Assembly (NCBI GenBank): GCA_037157565.1
Contig: JAZHRO010000063.1
Coordinates: 10,832,001 to 10,896,000 of the forward strand
DNA from: Thalassia testudinum
Lineage: Eukaryota; Streptophyta; Magnoliopsida; Alismatales; Hydrocharitaceae
Direction: 5' to 3'
Length of the DNA: 64,000 nucleotides
The notes beneath the pieces were generated by a model. It saw nothing but the letters and a program-made list of their open reading frames with translations, was not told the DNA's origin and ran no database searches. The position numbers were made by a program, and so were the translations under genes. Below are positions 10,601 to 20,801 of this stretch, in pieces. Numbering within the stretch: the stretch's first letter is position 1; each line of letters starts with the position of its first letter.

Positions 10601-12200
10601 TTTGTGTATAACCTTCTAACTGGGCCTTGAATCTTTCAACTGACCCACCTAGACAACATTTGAGGGTAAACACCTGACAACAATAGCACCAGGAGGTAGG
10701 TCAACAAGTTCCCAGGTTCCTCTAGACTAGAGAGCTGTCATCTCATCCGCCATGGCTAAGGTCAAGGAGGGATCCTAAAATGACTCTATATGACTCCTGA
10801 GAATATACTTGCCATCAACTACAAGAGATAAGTCTCCCTACTACAGGCAAACGATCAAAGGACATATAATTTGAAACATAATACTTAGCACATGATCTCT
10901 ACGATTTTCTTTGGGAAATAGAAAGATCCAAATCAATTACCTCAAGTGCTATAGGCTATGGGCCTCCATCAGAATCCACAGTATCAGCAGAGGATTGAAT
11001 AGGAATAGTAGAAAGAGGTTCATCTGCAAGGGTTGTGGTGGATCAAGACCTACATTGAAAGTGTTTAGGAAAGGTGTCGGTAACCTCAGGATGTCTAGGA
11101 TAAACAATAGAAGGAACATCTGTCAAAGGTACAGGAGGCTCAGAGGGCCCTAGAGGCACAGCAGTAGGCATAGGTAGTAAGGCATCCTGTATAACATTAG
11201 GAGACTTCCCAGTGGAAAAATAATATGGTATCTCCTCAAAAAAGGAAACATTCTTACATAAAATTGATGTATGAGAGATTAAAAAACACCCGTACCCCTT
11301 TTGGGTTCTAGAGTGGCCCACAGAGACATATTTAACTGATCGGGGAGACAATTTGTCCACCTTGAATAAGTGACAAAACAAACACATCCAAAAACTTTAG
11401 GTGGTATAAAGAACTAATCAGGAAATAAAACGAAGGACTTTCCACCAAGAACAAACGAAACACGATTGATCAAAAAAGCAACTATAAAAACATCATCCCA
11501 AAAAATAGCAGGAACATGCATCTGAAACATAATTGTACGAGCAACATCAAGTAAGTGTCCCAACTTTCACTCAACCATCCCATTTTGTTAGGATGTATGA
11601 ACACAAGAAGTTTGGTGGATAATACCTAGGGACTGAAAAAATTGGGTTAAAGTAGAATTTACAAATTCAAGTCCATTGTCAGTCCGAAACATGCGAATGG
11701 TAGTAAAAAAACTGAGTCTTTATTTCATTAACAAAATTTTTTATCAATACAGGAGTTTCGGATTTCTCCATCGTAAATACCCAACAGACACGAGTACAGT
11801 CATCCACAAGAACCAAAAAATAGCAAAAACCCCTAAAACCCTTGACCCAACATGGGCCCTACAAATCAACATGAATAAGACAAAAAGGAGACTCGGTTCT
11901 ATTATTACTACTCGGAAACAACACCCTATGATGCTTGCCAAGTTGACAGGCTTCACAAGAAAAAGAATCAGGAAACTGCATGTCAAGAAACTAACGACGA
12001 AGAACAGAAATATTAGGATGTCCTAATCTGAGATGCCACTGTAGAGCAGATGTGGCACGAGCGGCAACAGTGAAATGATTTTCATGTGGAAGATTTAGAT
12101 AATAGAGGCCATTCTGCTCAAGCCCTCCACCAATCTGCTTCATCATCTGAAGGTCCTGCAAAAAGAAAAAATAGTCATGAAACACCACTCTACAATTTAA
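10601..12200 (-). pseudogene. Element B integrase
   Basis: The minus strand 11991-12188 encodes the zinc-binding lead-in WHLRLGHPNISVLRR. The catalytic core lies in shifted frames around 11600-11990. Positions 11043-11387 encode the C-terminal GHSRTQKGYGCF segment followed by a Pro-rich linker. The enzyme would insert the cDNA into the genome, but the frame is interrupted many times. Confidence 0.75.
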
Positions 12201-12920
12201 TATCTTAAAAATCTAACTTATAGACATTAAATTCAAGACAAATTGAGGTGCATACATAACATCAAATAAGGCCAAAGTAATAGACAAGGAGATGTCACCC
12301 AAGCCTATCACAGGAGACAAGACACCATCAACTATCCTGACATGGATGGGAGTAGTCAATGGTCTAAGAGACGAAAATAATGTAACTCTTGTAATGTGGG
12401 AGGAGGCACTTGAATCAACAAGCCATGATGGTGTACGAACACCTCTAGCACTAGCAACAGTACCTGTCAAAGGAGCCACAGAAGCATCAGCAATGGAAGA
12501 GGTCTAAGATGACACAAGACTTTCATACTCCTTAAAAATAGTAATCTGATTATTGGCTTGATCATCCTCCAGGCAATACTAATTTCCATCTCCCTCATAA
12601 GGAACATGGTTGGCCCGATGCCCCTAAGAAAAACCATGCTTTATCCAGCATCTGTTTCCAATGTGATTTGTCTTGTGACAATGATCACAAAACAAACCAC
12701 AACCTTTGCCTCTACCTCCTGCTCTCGCACCACATCCTCTACCCCTGCCTCCTAGGGTTCCCTACCACAGCCAACTTTTGCTATAGCAGAGGAATCTGAA
12801 TGTGGGATAGGATCAAAAATCTCCAACCGTGAGAACCTAGCATAAATCTGAATAGGTGTAGGAATTTCCTCCAAGGTAATAAGGTGATCCTTCACTGGTT
12901 TGTATTCAAGACCTAGGCTA
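12201..12920 (-). pseudogene. Element B protease and gag C-terminal part
   Basis: Positions 12213-12479 on the minus strand encode WLVDSSASSHI, the degenerate aspartic-protease active site (normally DSGA). Upstream, near 12640-12690, a knuckle of the form CDHCHKTNHIGNRC matches CX2CX4HX4C. The gag frame is cut at 12920 by hAT copy 2 and resumes at 16026. Confidence 0.8.
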
Positions 12921-12928
12921 GCAAGTAA
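12921..12928. repeat. 8-bp target-site duplication of hAT copy 2 (left)
   Basis: GCAAGTAA occurs at 12921-12928 and again at 16018-16025. It is a perfect 8-bp TSD immediately outside the element. Confidence 0.85.
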
Positions 12929-13136
12929 CAAGGTTCGAAATGCCGATTTCGACGCCGTGCCGATGAAATTGCAAGTGTGCATTTCGTGGGCATGCCGACG
13001 GCATGCCAGAGAAATGCCCACTTTTCGATGGCAGATTTCGATGATTTCGATGGCTTGAAAAAATGCCATTTCGGAGGCACGCCGAGGGCATGCCAAGGGC
13101 ATGCCGATGCATGCCAACAAAAATGGTAGAAGTGGT

Positions 13137-13504
13137 CAAAATGATATCAGTTTCAAGAAAATCAAATGTTGATTATGTAACAATAAGAGTGTTACATCAT
13201 AATATTCATATACAACATGACTATACAATGTTAAAATTCAATAACGAGATGAAATATTCTTACCATGTTAAGAATACAGAAAATTTAATAATAGAAGAAT
13301 ACAAAGAATTTAAGAATGAAAGAATCAAAGTGTATAGTTTCAAAGTAAAAGTTAAAACTGTAATGTCTTGATGTATGATGTATCGGAAGTCAGGACTTGG
13401 AACTTGAAAGACGGATTTCACCAGAACCAAGAGTGTCTTGCTGGATGCATATCTTTATCATGGGTACTATCACCACTTGATTGATACCATTGTTGACTAT
13501 TATG
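13137..13504. other. A/T-rich interior of hAT copy 2, no gene seen
   Basis: This A/T-rich stretch follows the left subterminal repeats. No coding signature or recognisable repeat was found in it. Confidence 0.5.
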
Positions 13505-14416
13505 TCAATGAATACTTTGAATGTATTCACAATAATCCTTCCAAGACATATATGAATACATTGTCTGGTAATCCATTATGTGCTGTCTGTATTCATGTTC
13601 ATTTATACTAACAAAAATCCCAAGACGGAGAAATCTACTATCTGTGTATGGTCTGTCACGCTGCCCACGTGCACGATTAGTTGCATGTGTTTGTGAGAAT
13701 CTTGTTGTTCTAGAATCATCTTGTGATGATTCTGATCTTGGCATTTGAGGGAGAGCTTGGGGTTCGAACTGCTGAGGAAAGTAATTTTGGATCATACCAT
13801 ACTCATATGGGTAAGAATATTCACTCCCAGTCCTAGTCCCAGAAGTGTCAACATTTTCAGACTCAGCGTATGAATATGATGGATAATTATATGAAGGCGG
13901 TGGTGGTGCAAATGATTGCAGGTAGAATGGTTGAGCATATGAAGATCCCGTCTCACGTGTTGTGTCGTATGATCTCATGTCATATCCAGATCCAGATGCT
14001 GAAGAACCAAAAAATTGATCACTAATGCTCATGGAACCAATTGAGGAGCTCAAATCCTCCATGTAGGCATCGTGACTTGGATATCCCTCGTAATCCATGG
14101 CTGGTGGACTTGGACTTGGAATATGTTCGCCATGGATATTGGTGTGTCGTTCGTCATATTCTATAGTACCCTGAGTTTGCACTTGACCACCATGTCTCCC
14201 TCTATCGGATGATCCTTCTGATCCAGATCCTTCTACCATTACAAATGCATCTGCATTTGAGCCATCATCTGAGTCATCCTTTGAGGTTGAAGTAGACTGT
14301 GATAACTGTCGGTGACGTACTATGCAAATATTTGATTTGATAAATTTACGATTACGTCCGTCGGTGTTGTCTACTATGCAAATTGTTGATAAATATTTTA
14401 TGGATTTCTTACCCAT
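13505..14416 (-). pseudogene. Ser/Tyr/Gly-rich frame, possible hAT transposase C-terminal tail
   Basis: A 303-codon minus-strand frame is open. It begins with a basic stretch, then acidic and low-complexity sequence (DDSDDGSNADAF, Ser/Gly runs, PPPPSYNYPSYSYAE), and ends with a better-folding segment (RLGIFVSINEHEYRQ, WKDYCEYIQSIH). I recall similar acidic, Ser-rich tails closing with a W-x-x-YC motif in plant hAT/BED-type transposase-like proteins, but the match is from memory and weak. No BED finger or RNase H-like core is visible upstream. Candidate intron borders (TTGCATAG repeats at about 14325 and 14380) suggest the frame start is not a real initiator. It could instead be a captured host exon. 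Confidence 0.4.
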
Positions 14417-15024
14417 TCTCCTCCACCACTAGATCCACCACCATCCACCACACAGTGCACACACCTTAATTCCCACCCCACCCGATTCATATTGGCCATT
14501 GCATCATGCCACCAGCCAGTGCGGGCACTGGCACCGCACGACCTCCCGTTACCTTTTGTCCCCTTTCCCCTTCCCTCCAAAAGAGTCATCATTGGAGGAA
14601 ATCCTAAACGTGCGGCGGCCACCCTCTACAGGGAGACGCCCCCCCACCTTCCCAGCAGGCAACTAGTCCACCACCAAGAAGGTGAGAAGTTCCATAAGTA
14701 ACGATGCAGGCTACAGCCTGAAGCAGCGGCAGAAATAACAGTGACGGTGGCATTAGCGGAGCGGAAGAGATGGCAGTAGCAGTCTACAGCAAGCACACAG
14801 CATCGGCATCGGCATTTCTTAACAAGGTGGGCTGCATCGGCATCGGCACAAGCACACGCCCTTGGTGCGAGTCCCTATATGTTAAGCATCCTACGGCATC
14901 GGTAGTGCTTGCCGACCCTATGGATATCTGCACAAGCACACAGCATCTCTTAACAAGGTGGGGCCCCCACTACACCCAAATCAAATAGCCCTCCCGCCTC
15001 CCCCGCCCTCCCTCCCCACCCTCT
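14417..15024. other. GC-rich unidentified block with small direct repeats
   Basis: Positions 14420-14700 are GC-rich and could encode short frames on either strand, but none is recognisable. Between 14780 and 14960 several short repeats occur: GCATCGGCATCGGCA twice, CAAGCACAC several times, and CTTAACAAGGTGGG at about 14819 and 14949. The last resembles the CAAGGT start of the hAT family, hinting at rearranged or nested ends. From 14957 the sequence is the pyrimidine-rich leader of the captured UBP22-like gene. Confidence 0.45.
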
Positions 15025-15844
15025 ATGTCCGCGGGGTCCACCGACCCTGCAGCTCCACCACCACCACCACCTTCCTCCCCATGTCCTCCCTGCCCCCACC
15101 TTCAGCTCTTCCTCTCCTCCTCCCCCAACCCCTTCCGCTCCCTCCACCTTCTCCTTCGCCCAAAACCCCCCGCCCTCGGCTGCGCCGAGCTCCACCTCGA
15201 CCTCCCCCACCGCTGTCCCCTCTGCCCCCCCTCCTCCTCCCCACCCCGCCTCTACTTCTGCCTCTCTTGCCCCCTCCACGCCCCTGACCACCTCTACCAA
15301 TCCCCCTCCTCCCCTCCCCACGCCCTTGCCCTCGACGTCCACCGCGTCGAGCTCTTCTGCTTCGCCTGATGCGACCAGGTCACGACCCCGACTTCGACTC
15401 CGCCGTCCTCGCCTCCCAATACCGGATCGCCTCCATCCCCCTTCCCCCCACACCCCCCAAGAGGAGGCGACTGGTCGAGTTCCGCCCCTGGACCCCCACC
15501 CCCAGGGAGCAGCGCCTCCTCGACTGCTGCTCCAGCCCACTGTGGTGCCCCGACACCGCCGCCGCCGAGTCGGGCCACGGCGTCCCGTGGGGCCTCCGGG
15601 GGCTCAACAACCTTGGCAGCACCTGCTTCATGAACTCCGTACTGCAGGCGCTGCTCCACACCCCGCCCCTGAGGAACTACTTCCTCAGCGACCGCCACAA
15701 CCCCTACGTCTGCAGGCCGCAGCAGAGGAAGAAGGCGGGCGACGACAGGAAGGTCGTGTGCCTCGTGTGCGATCTCGACGCGATCTACTCCGCGGTGTTC
15801 TCCGGTAGCCGCACGCCCTACAGCCCTGCCAAGTTCCTATACAG
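15025..15844 (+). pseudogene. UBP22: Captured first exon of a UBP22-like ubiquitin-specific protease
   Basis: The deduced protein starts with a Pro-rich leader, then a ZnF-UBP-like region (CPHL, PFRSL, RCPLC, YFCLSC, VELFCFA). The start of the USP catalytic domain follows, with the Cys box [17 protein letters not shown] around 15605-15655 and [18 protein letters not shown] at the end. In the family this enzyme removes ubiquitin from histone H2B in the SAGA module. The exon ends ACAG|GTGAGG at 15844/15845, a good splice donor, and the hAT subterminal repeats follow within 40 bp. A TGA at 15367-15369 and a net frameshift near 15370-15382 break the frame. The gene body (His/Asp boxes) is missing, so this is a captured, non-functional fragment. 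GC content is far above its surroundings. Confidence 0.8.
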
Positions 15845-16017
15845 GTGAGGAGGACGAGGGAGAGTGACCATTTTGCTGACGGCGGCACGGCGGCATGCCG
15901 ACCATACCGGTCGGCATGCCGCCGAAACACCTGTTTTTCGACACTGACATCATATCGGCATGGCTGTTCTTCAAAACTGGCCTTACCGACGGCATGCCGT
16001 CGGCATTTAAATCCATG

Positions 16018-16025
16018 GCAAGTAA
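16018..16025. repeat. 8-bp target-site duplication of hAT copy 2 (right)
   Basis: GCAAGTAA matches 12921-12928 exactly. Confidence 0.85.
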
Positions 16026-16538
16026 CCGAACATATCATAAGGCTTCCCATTGCGTAGTAATCACAGTAACATCAATAGAGATAGGCTGATAAGTATCCTA
16101 CTCATCCTAGAGATTCTTCATGGAACATTAATATTTAGCAAGAGGCATGGTTCACTTCCAGAAAGAATGCAATTCCTATATGACCCGGTATAGACGGCTA
16201 ATATTGCTTTTGTGGAAATGGATCCCATGAAAAACTTCCCACATTTTCTTAGTAGAGGCATAAGACATAACCTGCTTAGCTATAGGTTCCTTCATGTTAT
16301 TCAACATGCAAGTAACTACCCAATCATTACCGGCTTCCCAATCAACAATCTTAACAACAGATCCATCTTATGTCAAAATGTACTTCTTGAGGTGCGATAC
16401 CACAAATGGGGAGGACATAGGCTATAGAAGAAAGTTGGTACCATCCAACTTAATAGAAGTTTCTTGCATAAAAAAAGATGAGCTCAGGGTAGAGACCTTC
16501 CCCACCAAGTCTTTAGAGGGTTCCTTGTTGTCTTCCAT
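16026..16538 (-). pseudogene. Element B gag N-terminal part
   Basis: The minus-strand ATG at 16538 opens MEDNKEPSKDLVGK, and further on SIKLDGTNF resembles the IKLDGTNYxxW block of copia gag. The expected Trp codon is replaced by a stop (TAG). The frame joins 12920 once hAT copy 2 is removed. Confidence 0.7.
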
Positions 16539-17131
16539 AATGCCCTATATGTGGGAAACACAAAATCAAGTACAAAGTGCAACAAAATCAGATCATAATA
16601 CTACCTAAAACAACACAACTGATTTAAAAAATCACCCTGATTTGGATCATGTGTAGATCTGAAATTGAGAACAGGTATAACAAACCCCTCAGTGGTACTA
16701 CCCAAGGAAGAATGAGAACGACGTCGCTCTCCTCAGAAAAGCGCTTCCTCCTCAGACTGAGAGAGACTAGCGGTAGAGAGGGGGACCACAGTGGTCCCTG
16801 CTTTACTTCACCAGAGCACCATGGAGGTGCTGCAGCCGGCCCCGAGGCCACTAGATCATGCCCTGCCGCCCTTGGTGGCAATGTTGGCCGCAAGGGCCAC
16901 TGCTAAATCGCACCCCGCCGCCCTTGGCGATGACATTGACCCTAAGGATCGCCGTTGGAGGTTGCTAGAGGCACCGTTAGACATGCTACTGGCTTGGAGA
17001 GGCCGACAGTGGTGGATTGAGGCTAGCGGCACCCTTAGAGGGAGAGAGAGAGAGAGAGAGAGGAGAGGGACTTAGTGGACAATTGAGGAGGCTAGGGTTT
17101 GGATAGGGTACCAAGGCATCGGTCTAAGATC
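16539..17131 (-). other. Element B untranslated leader with (GA)n microsatellite
   Basis: About 600 bp lie between the gag start and the primer site, similar to the leaders of elements A and D. A (GA)n run occupies about 17040-17065. No coding feature is supported. Confidence 0.6.
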
Positions 17132-17145
17132 ACTGCTCTGATACC
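17132..17145 (-). promoter_or_regulatory. Primer-binding site of element B
   Basis: The minus strand reads GGTATCAGAGCAG next to the 5' LTR. It is complementary to the 3' end of initiator methionine tRNA, the usual copia primer. Confidence 0.8.
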
Positions 17146-17272
17146 AGATAGGACAAATGAGCGAATTGATTCTCAAGAGAAGTCCTAAGTGCCTTTATAT
17201 AGAGAGGCACAAAATGGAAAATTATAAAGACACACCCGTACAATAGAAAATAACAAAATAGGCCATATAACA
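17146..17272 (-). repeat. Element B 5' LTR
   Basis: This 127-bp sequence matches the 3' LTR at 2983-3120 apart from small deletions near its right end. It is followed by the AGATC flank of element A. Confidence 0.8.
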
Positions 17273-17277
17273 AGATC

Positions 17278-17700
17278 TTTATTTAAACAACAAAATTTTC
17301 AATAATACTCCCAACATCATATTTATTCTTCAAAAAGAACAACCAAGTCACTCTAGAAAAATCATCGACAAGAATCAGAAGATAACGATAACCAAGTCTA
17401 TCAGGAATACGACTTGACCCCCATACATCCATATGAATCAAATCAAAACATGTGAAGACCAAAACTGACAGGAAGCAGGAAAGTTACCACAATGGTGCTT
17501 GCCAAGTTGGCAGGCATCATAAGCAATGGTGGTACTAACAAGTACAGGGGGTAGTACACGCCTAAGTCGCTCTAAGGGAAGATGGCCAAGACGAAGATGC
17601 CATTGGATGGAAAATCCAGAAGCCAAGTCAACCTCCCCCTGACCCATAGCAACAACAGTAATAGGTGAACGACTCAAACAATAAACCTCCCTTCTTCACA
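17278..17700 (-). pseudogene. Element A integrase N-terminal part
   Basis: Positions 17438-17677 on the minus strand encode WHLRLGHLPLERLRR and YDACQLGKHH, the His/Cys zinc-binding domain of copia integrase. The catalytic core runs left to the B insertion at 17277. Confidence 0.8.
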
Positions 17701-18109
17701 TCCTCCACCAATCATCCTCCTCATGAGACGATGTTGCAAGATACAAGATTTAGTATCATTGAGTATCAAAGATTGCCCTACAATTCAGCTCACATGTAAT
17801 TATGCTAACTGAGAGAAGACTAAGCGGGAAATTTGGCACATATAACACATTTGGCAAATTCAGGTTTGAAGAAAGGTACACCTCCCCTTTCCAGCAACCT
17901 GGGATACCCTACCATCAGCTACATGTACTATCTTGCCTGGGAAAACAGGTTTCAACTCTGAAAATTCACCAAGATAACCACACATATGTGAGGAAGCATC
18001 TGAATCAACTAGCCAAGCACCAGGACCATGTGTAGAAATAGAACAAACAACCTCTAGGAGTAGATGTCTAAGACAGCTGGCTAAACTTCTGCAATAACTC
18101 ATCAAACTT
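17701..18109 (-). pseudogene. Element A protease
   Basis: The minus strand encodes WLVDSDASSHM near 18010, the retroviral-type aspartic protease site with one substitution from DSGAS. The region 17700-17860 is degenerate. Confidence 0.75.
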
Positions 18110-18978
18110 TGGTCGTGAGATGGTCTCCAGGCACATCTCCCTCAATAGCTTGATGTGCAGTCGCTGGCTTCCCATGCTTCTACTAGCATGTAGCCTCAGA
18201 ATGGCCTAAACGACCACAATAGGCGCATGATGTATGAGTATGACCTCCAGATGCACACCCACGACATCAACCATGAGTAAAAGGGCCACCTCTACCAAGA
18301 CCAGAAGTAGCAACCAAAGCAATAGTCTAACCCGTGGTCTCCACTGAAGGGACAGAAACAACATCCTGCTCAGCCTACTATAGGTTTCCTCCACAGTGGG
18401 GAGTCGAGCAGGGCAAGAATTTGGTCTTATGCTGCAGCGAAACTAGGACCCAAACCAAAGAGGAAAAGAGAAACAGCCAGCTCCTTCTTGAACTCACGCC
18501 AAGAAGAGTAAGTACATCCTGGCCTATAAGAATCATGCCTCTCCAACAGACCTTTCATCTACAAGTAATACTGAGCCAAAGATCGACCCTCCTATCATAG
18601 CTAAAACAGGTCGTGACAGATCTAAAATACACGAGCAAAGTTCTCCTAAGAATGTCTCAGAGAAGCCTACATCTGCTTGGCGGTCGGATAGTATATGATC
18701 TCATCACCTATCCTAGGAATAACTGAATTCATCATCTAAGTACAAACCATAGCATTATCTCTATCCCATGCGGCATTAGCTCATGTCATGTCTGTTGGCA
18801 CAGGCTGTTTCAGAATCTTCTCCTTGCCATGACCTCGAACAATCATCAAAAAAATCTAGGACCACAATGGATAATTGGTCTCATGAACCTTGATCATCGA
18901 ACCAAAGAAAGGGCTCTTGTAACTCCCAATGTCCATAGGAGAGTCTGATGTAATCTCGAACGAACTAGAGGATGCCAT
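18110..18978 (-). pseudogene. Element A gag
   Basis: The minus-strand ATG at 18978 starts MASSSSFEITSDSPMD and is followed by a copia-like KVHETNYPLWS block. A CCHC knuckle CAYCGRLGHSEATC lies near 18185-18225. Stops (mostly TAG) occur at positions that are Gln or Trp in relatives. The protein would form the virus-like particle; this copy cannot. Confidence 0.8.
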
Positions 18979-19535
18979 GGCACTACAACCCAACCTCCAA
19001 GACACAAGAACGAAGCTTCAAACAATTTTTCAAATCTAAAAAATCATGGAATATGAGATCTAAACAATGTATTCACTTCATGGAACAAGCGTAAACAGCT
19101 TAGCAACTCCCTTTAATATTTTTCTAATCAAGGAGATTCGCCTCTCCCTATAGATGCCCTACAAGAAGACCAAACCAAGGAGGATGTCAAAGACATCCCT
19201 ACCGGTTGTGCAACCAAAAGCCCACGTGGATCAAGTTATGTGATAGAAGAGGGTAACACTTGACCCACAGTGCGAGTAGGCTGATAGGCTCCGACACTAT
19301 TGCCAGCCACCAGCACTGGCGGCGGCACTAGCTGGATTAGGCCCTACCGATGGCCTGTCGGCAACAGTAGAAGGGCCTCCTCCCTGCCAACAACCCTGTC
19401 AACGCTGACAGGGTTAAGGGGTATCGACTGGGAAGGAGGCAACGATAGAGATCAGCCACCGGTGGAGAGGAATTGAGGTGGAGAGGGTCAGAGACTTATT
19501 TCAGTGGTGGTACCTAGGACACCGGTCTAAGACTG
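18979..19535 (-). other. Element A untranslated leader
   Basis: This stretch between gag and the primer site has no recognisable coding feature. Its length is typical of the related elements here. Confidence 0.55.
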
Positions 19536-19549
19536 CTACTCTAATATCA
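19536..19549 (-). promoter_or_regulatory. Primer-binding site of element A (degenerate)
   Basis: The minus strand reads TGATATTAGAGTAG, a decayed form of TGGTATCAGAGCAG, adjacent to the 5' LTR. Confidence 0.65.
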
Positions 19550-19700
19550 AGTTAAGAGCAAAATAATGTCTTATTCTTCTTTGAGAAACCCTACCTCTAT
19601 ATAGAGAAAGGTGGTGGGAAAAGTACAACACAACTCCCTAGGAAATAAAAGAATATAAAAATACACCCTCACAATAATAAATAACTCAAGTCTCTCAACA
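19550..19700 (-). repeat. Element A 5' LTR
   Basis: It closely matches 186-340, from TAAGAGCAAAATAATG to CTCAAGTCTCTCAACA. Confidence 0.85.
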
Positions 19701-19997
19701 GCATCCTCAACTTAGAATAGCAACAAGAACAAAGATCGCACCAAGGATTGTTAAACATGTCAACAATTTGATCCTAAGAGTAGACATGGATAATAAGAAT
19801 GAATCCCTTATGTATTAAGTCACATGCAATAGGCTTTGTAGACATGGAATCCACTCGAGCAATTTAATCCACATCAATTCACCTACAGTCCATGGTTGTG
19901 CACTTTGACTCTAAATTAGAGTGAGCAAGCCAAATGTGCTCCTTACTTCACCATATGACCAAATTACCAACAACAAAGGTAAAAAAAACTATCATAT
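19701..19997 (-). pseudogene. Element Z RNase H tail
   Basis: The plus strand continues from GCATCCTCAACTTAGAAT, the reverse complement of a copia RNase H end just before its polypurine tract. This would join 1-185 before A inserted. It is heavily degenerate and stops at the LTR of element E. Confidence 0.5.
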
Positions 19998-20107
19998 AGT
20001 TAGAAAATGCGTTCAATCATCTTATTCCGTGCCTACACCTCTCAACATATAGAGGTGAGAGGAAAATACAAAGTGCCCCTCGTAAAACAAAAGAACTACA
20101 AGAGTAT
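19998..20107 (-). repeat. Element E 3' LTR, distal part
   Basis: It contains the TATA-like CTCTATATG (minus strand) and is cut by element D. The proximal part resumes at 25140-25187. The two parts together give about 160 bp, like the other copia LTRs here. Confidence 0.6.
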
Positions 20108-20244
20108 CGTTACATTATGTTGGAGGGGCATTTTATCTTTTGTTTGATTTATTGGACTTATGTTATAATTTTTCACTCAGCTCTATATATATAAAGAGGT
20201 GTATGAATGACTTAGTAATACAAAAACTTTCATTTACTTCAACT
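20108..20244 (+). repeat. Element D 5' LTR
   Basis: It begins (T)GTTACATTATGTTGG and ends CTTCAACT, with CTCTATATATATAAAG as TATA box near 20185. It matches 25003-25139. Confidence 0.85.
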
Positions 20245-20256
20245 TAGTATCAGAGC
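20245..20256 (+). promoter_or_regulatory. Primer-binding site of element D
   Basis: TAGTATCAGAGC abuts the 5' LTR and differs at one base from the Met-tRNA complement TGGTATCAGAGC. Confidence 0.8.
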
Positions 20257-20801
20257 TAAGTTGGAAACACCGCCCAACAAAACCCTAACCCTACCACAAC
20301 CCCTCTTTCTCGCCCTCGCTGCTGACAACCGACGCTGCCGGCCATCAGCAACGCTGGCAACACTGCCAGCACCGGCCACTAGCAACGCAGCTAAGACCGC
20401 CAGCAGCCACAAAACTAGCCACCCGCCAGCGCCACCATCCTCTAGGAAGCTAAGGGCAACGCTGCCAGTGGACTGCTCTCCCTGTTGGGCAACAAGGGGA
20501 GGGGCAGATCAGTCGCCCATCTCCTTGGGAAGGTCCTTGATCTTGGTATGGTGTCTTACTAAGGTCTAGCATTCTCTGGGAGATGATGTAAAAGTATGTT
20601 TCACTTGATGGTATGATCAAATAAATTTTTTTATTACTGTGCCTTGTTGCTGCAATTTTTGAGGTGTGTATTCCCCTTGATTTATTGACAGAGTGTTGAA
20701 ACCGCATGTGAGCGGATTTCGGAGTGTGTATTCCCCAATTTTATCCAAAAATCAAATTAGCGTTTGAAGTTGTTTGAAGATATTTGTGATGTGATTGCAC
20801 T
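20257..20801 (+). other. Element D untranslated leader
   Basis: A short open frame at 20261-20569 is Ala/Pro-rich and has no copia motif. It is treated as chance reading of the leader. Confidence 0.55.

Larger units (their letters stand above)
12929..16017. mobile_element. hAT element copy 2 (3.1 kb) carrying a captured gene fragment
   Basis: The left end is CAAGGTTCGAAATGCCGA. The right end in reverse is CATGGATTTAAATGCCGA, matching the left at 14 of 18 positions. The TSD is a perfect GCAAGTAA. Both terminal regions are the same family as copy 1: subterminal GGCATGCC repeats at 12929-13130 and 15885-16017. The interior holds an A/T-rich stretch, a long minus-strand frame possibly from a hAT transposase tail, an unidentified GC-rich block and a UBP22-like first exon. 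It sits in the gag region of element B. Confidence 0.85.
2983..17272 (-). mobile_element. Ty1/copia element B (holds a LINE and a hAT element)
   Basis: Element B is a minus-strand copia retrotransposon of about 5 kb after subtracting the nested LINE (3261-9469) and hAT element (12929-16017). Both LTRs, the primer site and the polypurine tract are present, and the GATC repeats on each side show insertion into element A. Gag, protease, integrase, RT and RNase H are recognisable but carry many stops. Its RT active site reads YVND instead of YVDD near 10250, which would abolish catalysis. Confidence 0.85.
186..19700 (-). mobile_element. Ty1/copia element A (split by element B)
   Basis: Element A is a minus-strand copia retrotransposon of about 5.2 kb once the nested block 2983-17277 is removed. 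Its parts are in the usual order when read leftwards from 19700: 5' LTR, degenerate Met-tRNA primer site, gag with CCHC knuckle, protease, integrase, reverse transcriptase, RNase H, polypurine tract and 3' LTR. Integrase is interrupted exactly at the B insertion. The open frames carry stops and frameshifts, so it is defective. The flanks CTATC (181-185) and GCATC (19701-19705) are only an imperfect TSD. A sits inside the RNase H end of element Z. Confidence 0.85.

Noticed and set aside
14950..15698. Long Gly/Arg-rich frames on the minus strand opposite the UBP22-like exon
   Set aside because: They are antisense shadows of a very GC-rich exon. The plus strand shows family motifs, and these frames show none.
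12921..16026. Mutator-like (Pack-MULE) interpretation with a 9-bp TSD
   Set aside because: The ninth base matches only in copy 2. Copy 1 gives exactly 8 bp, and the CAAGG/CATGG ends are of hAT type.
20261..20569. 102-codon Ala/Pro-rich frame
   Set aside because: It lies in the untranslated leader between the primer site and gag of element D and has no copia motif.
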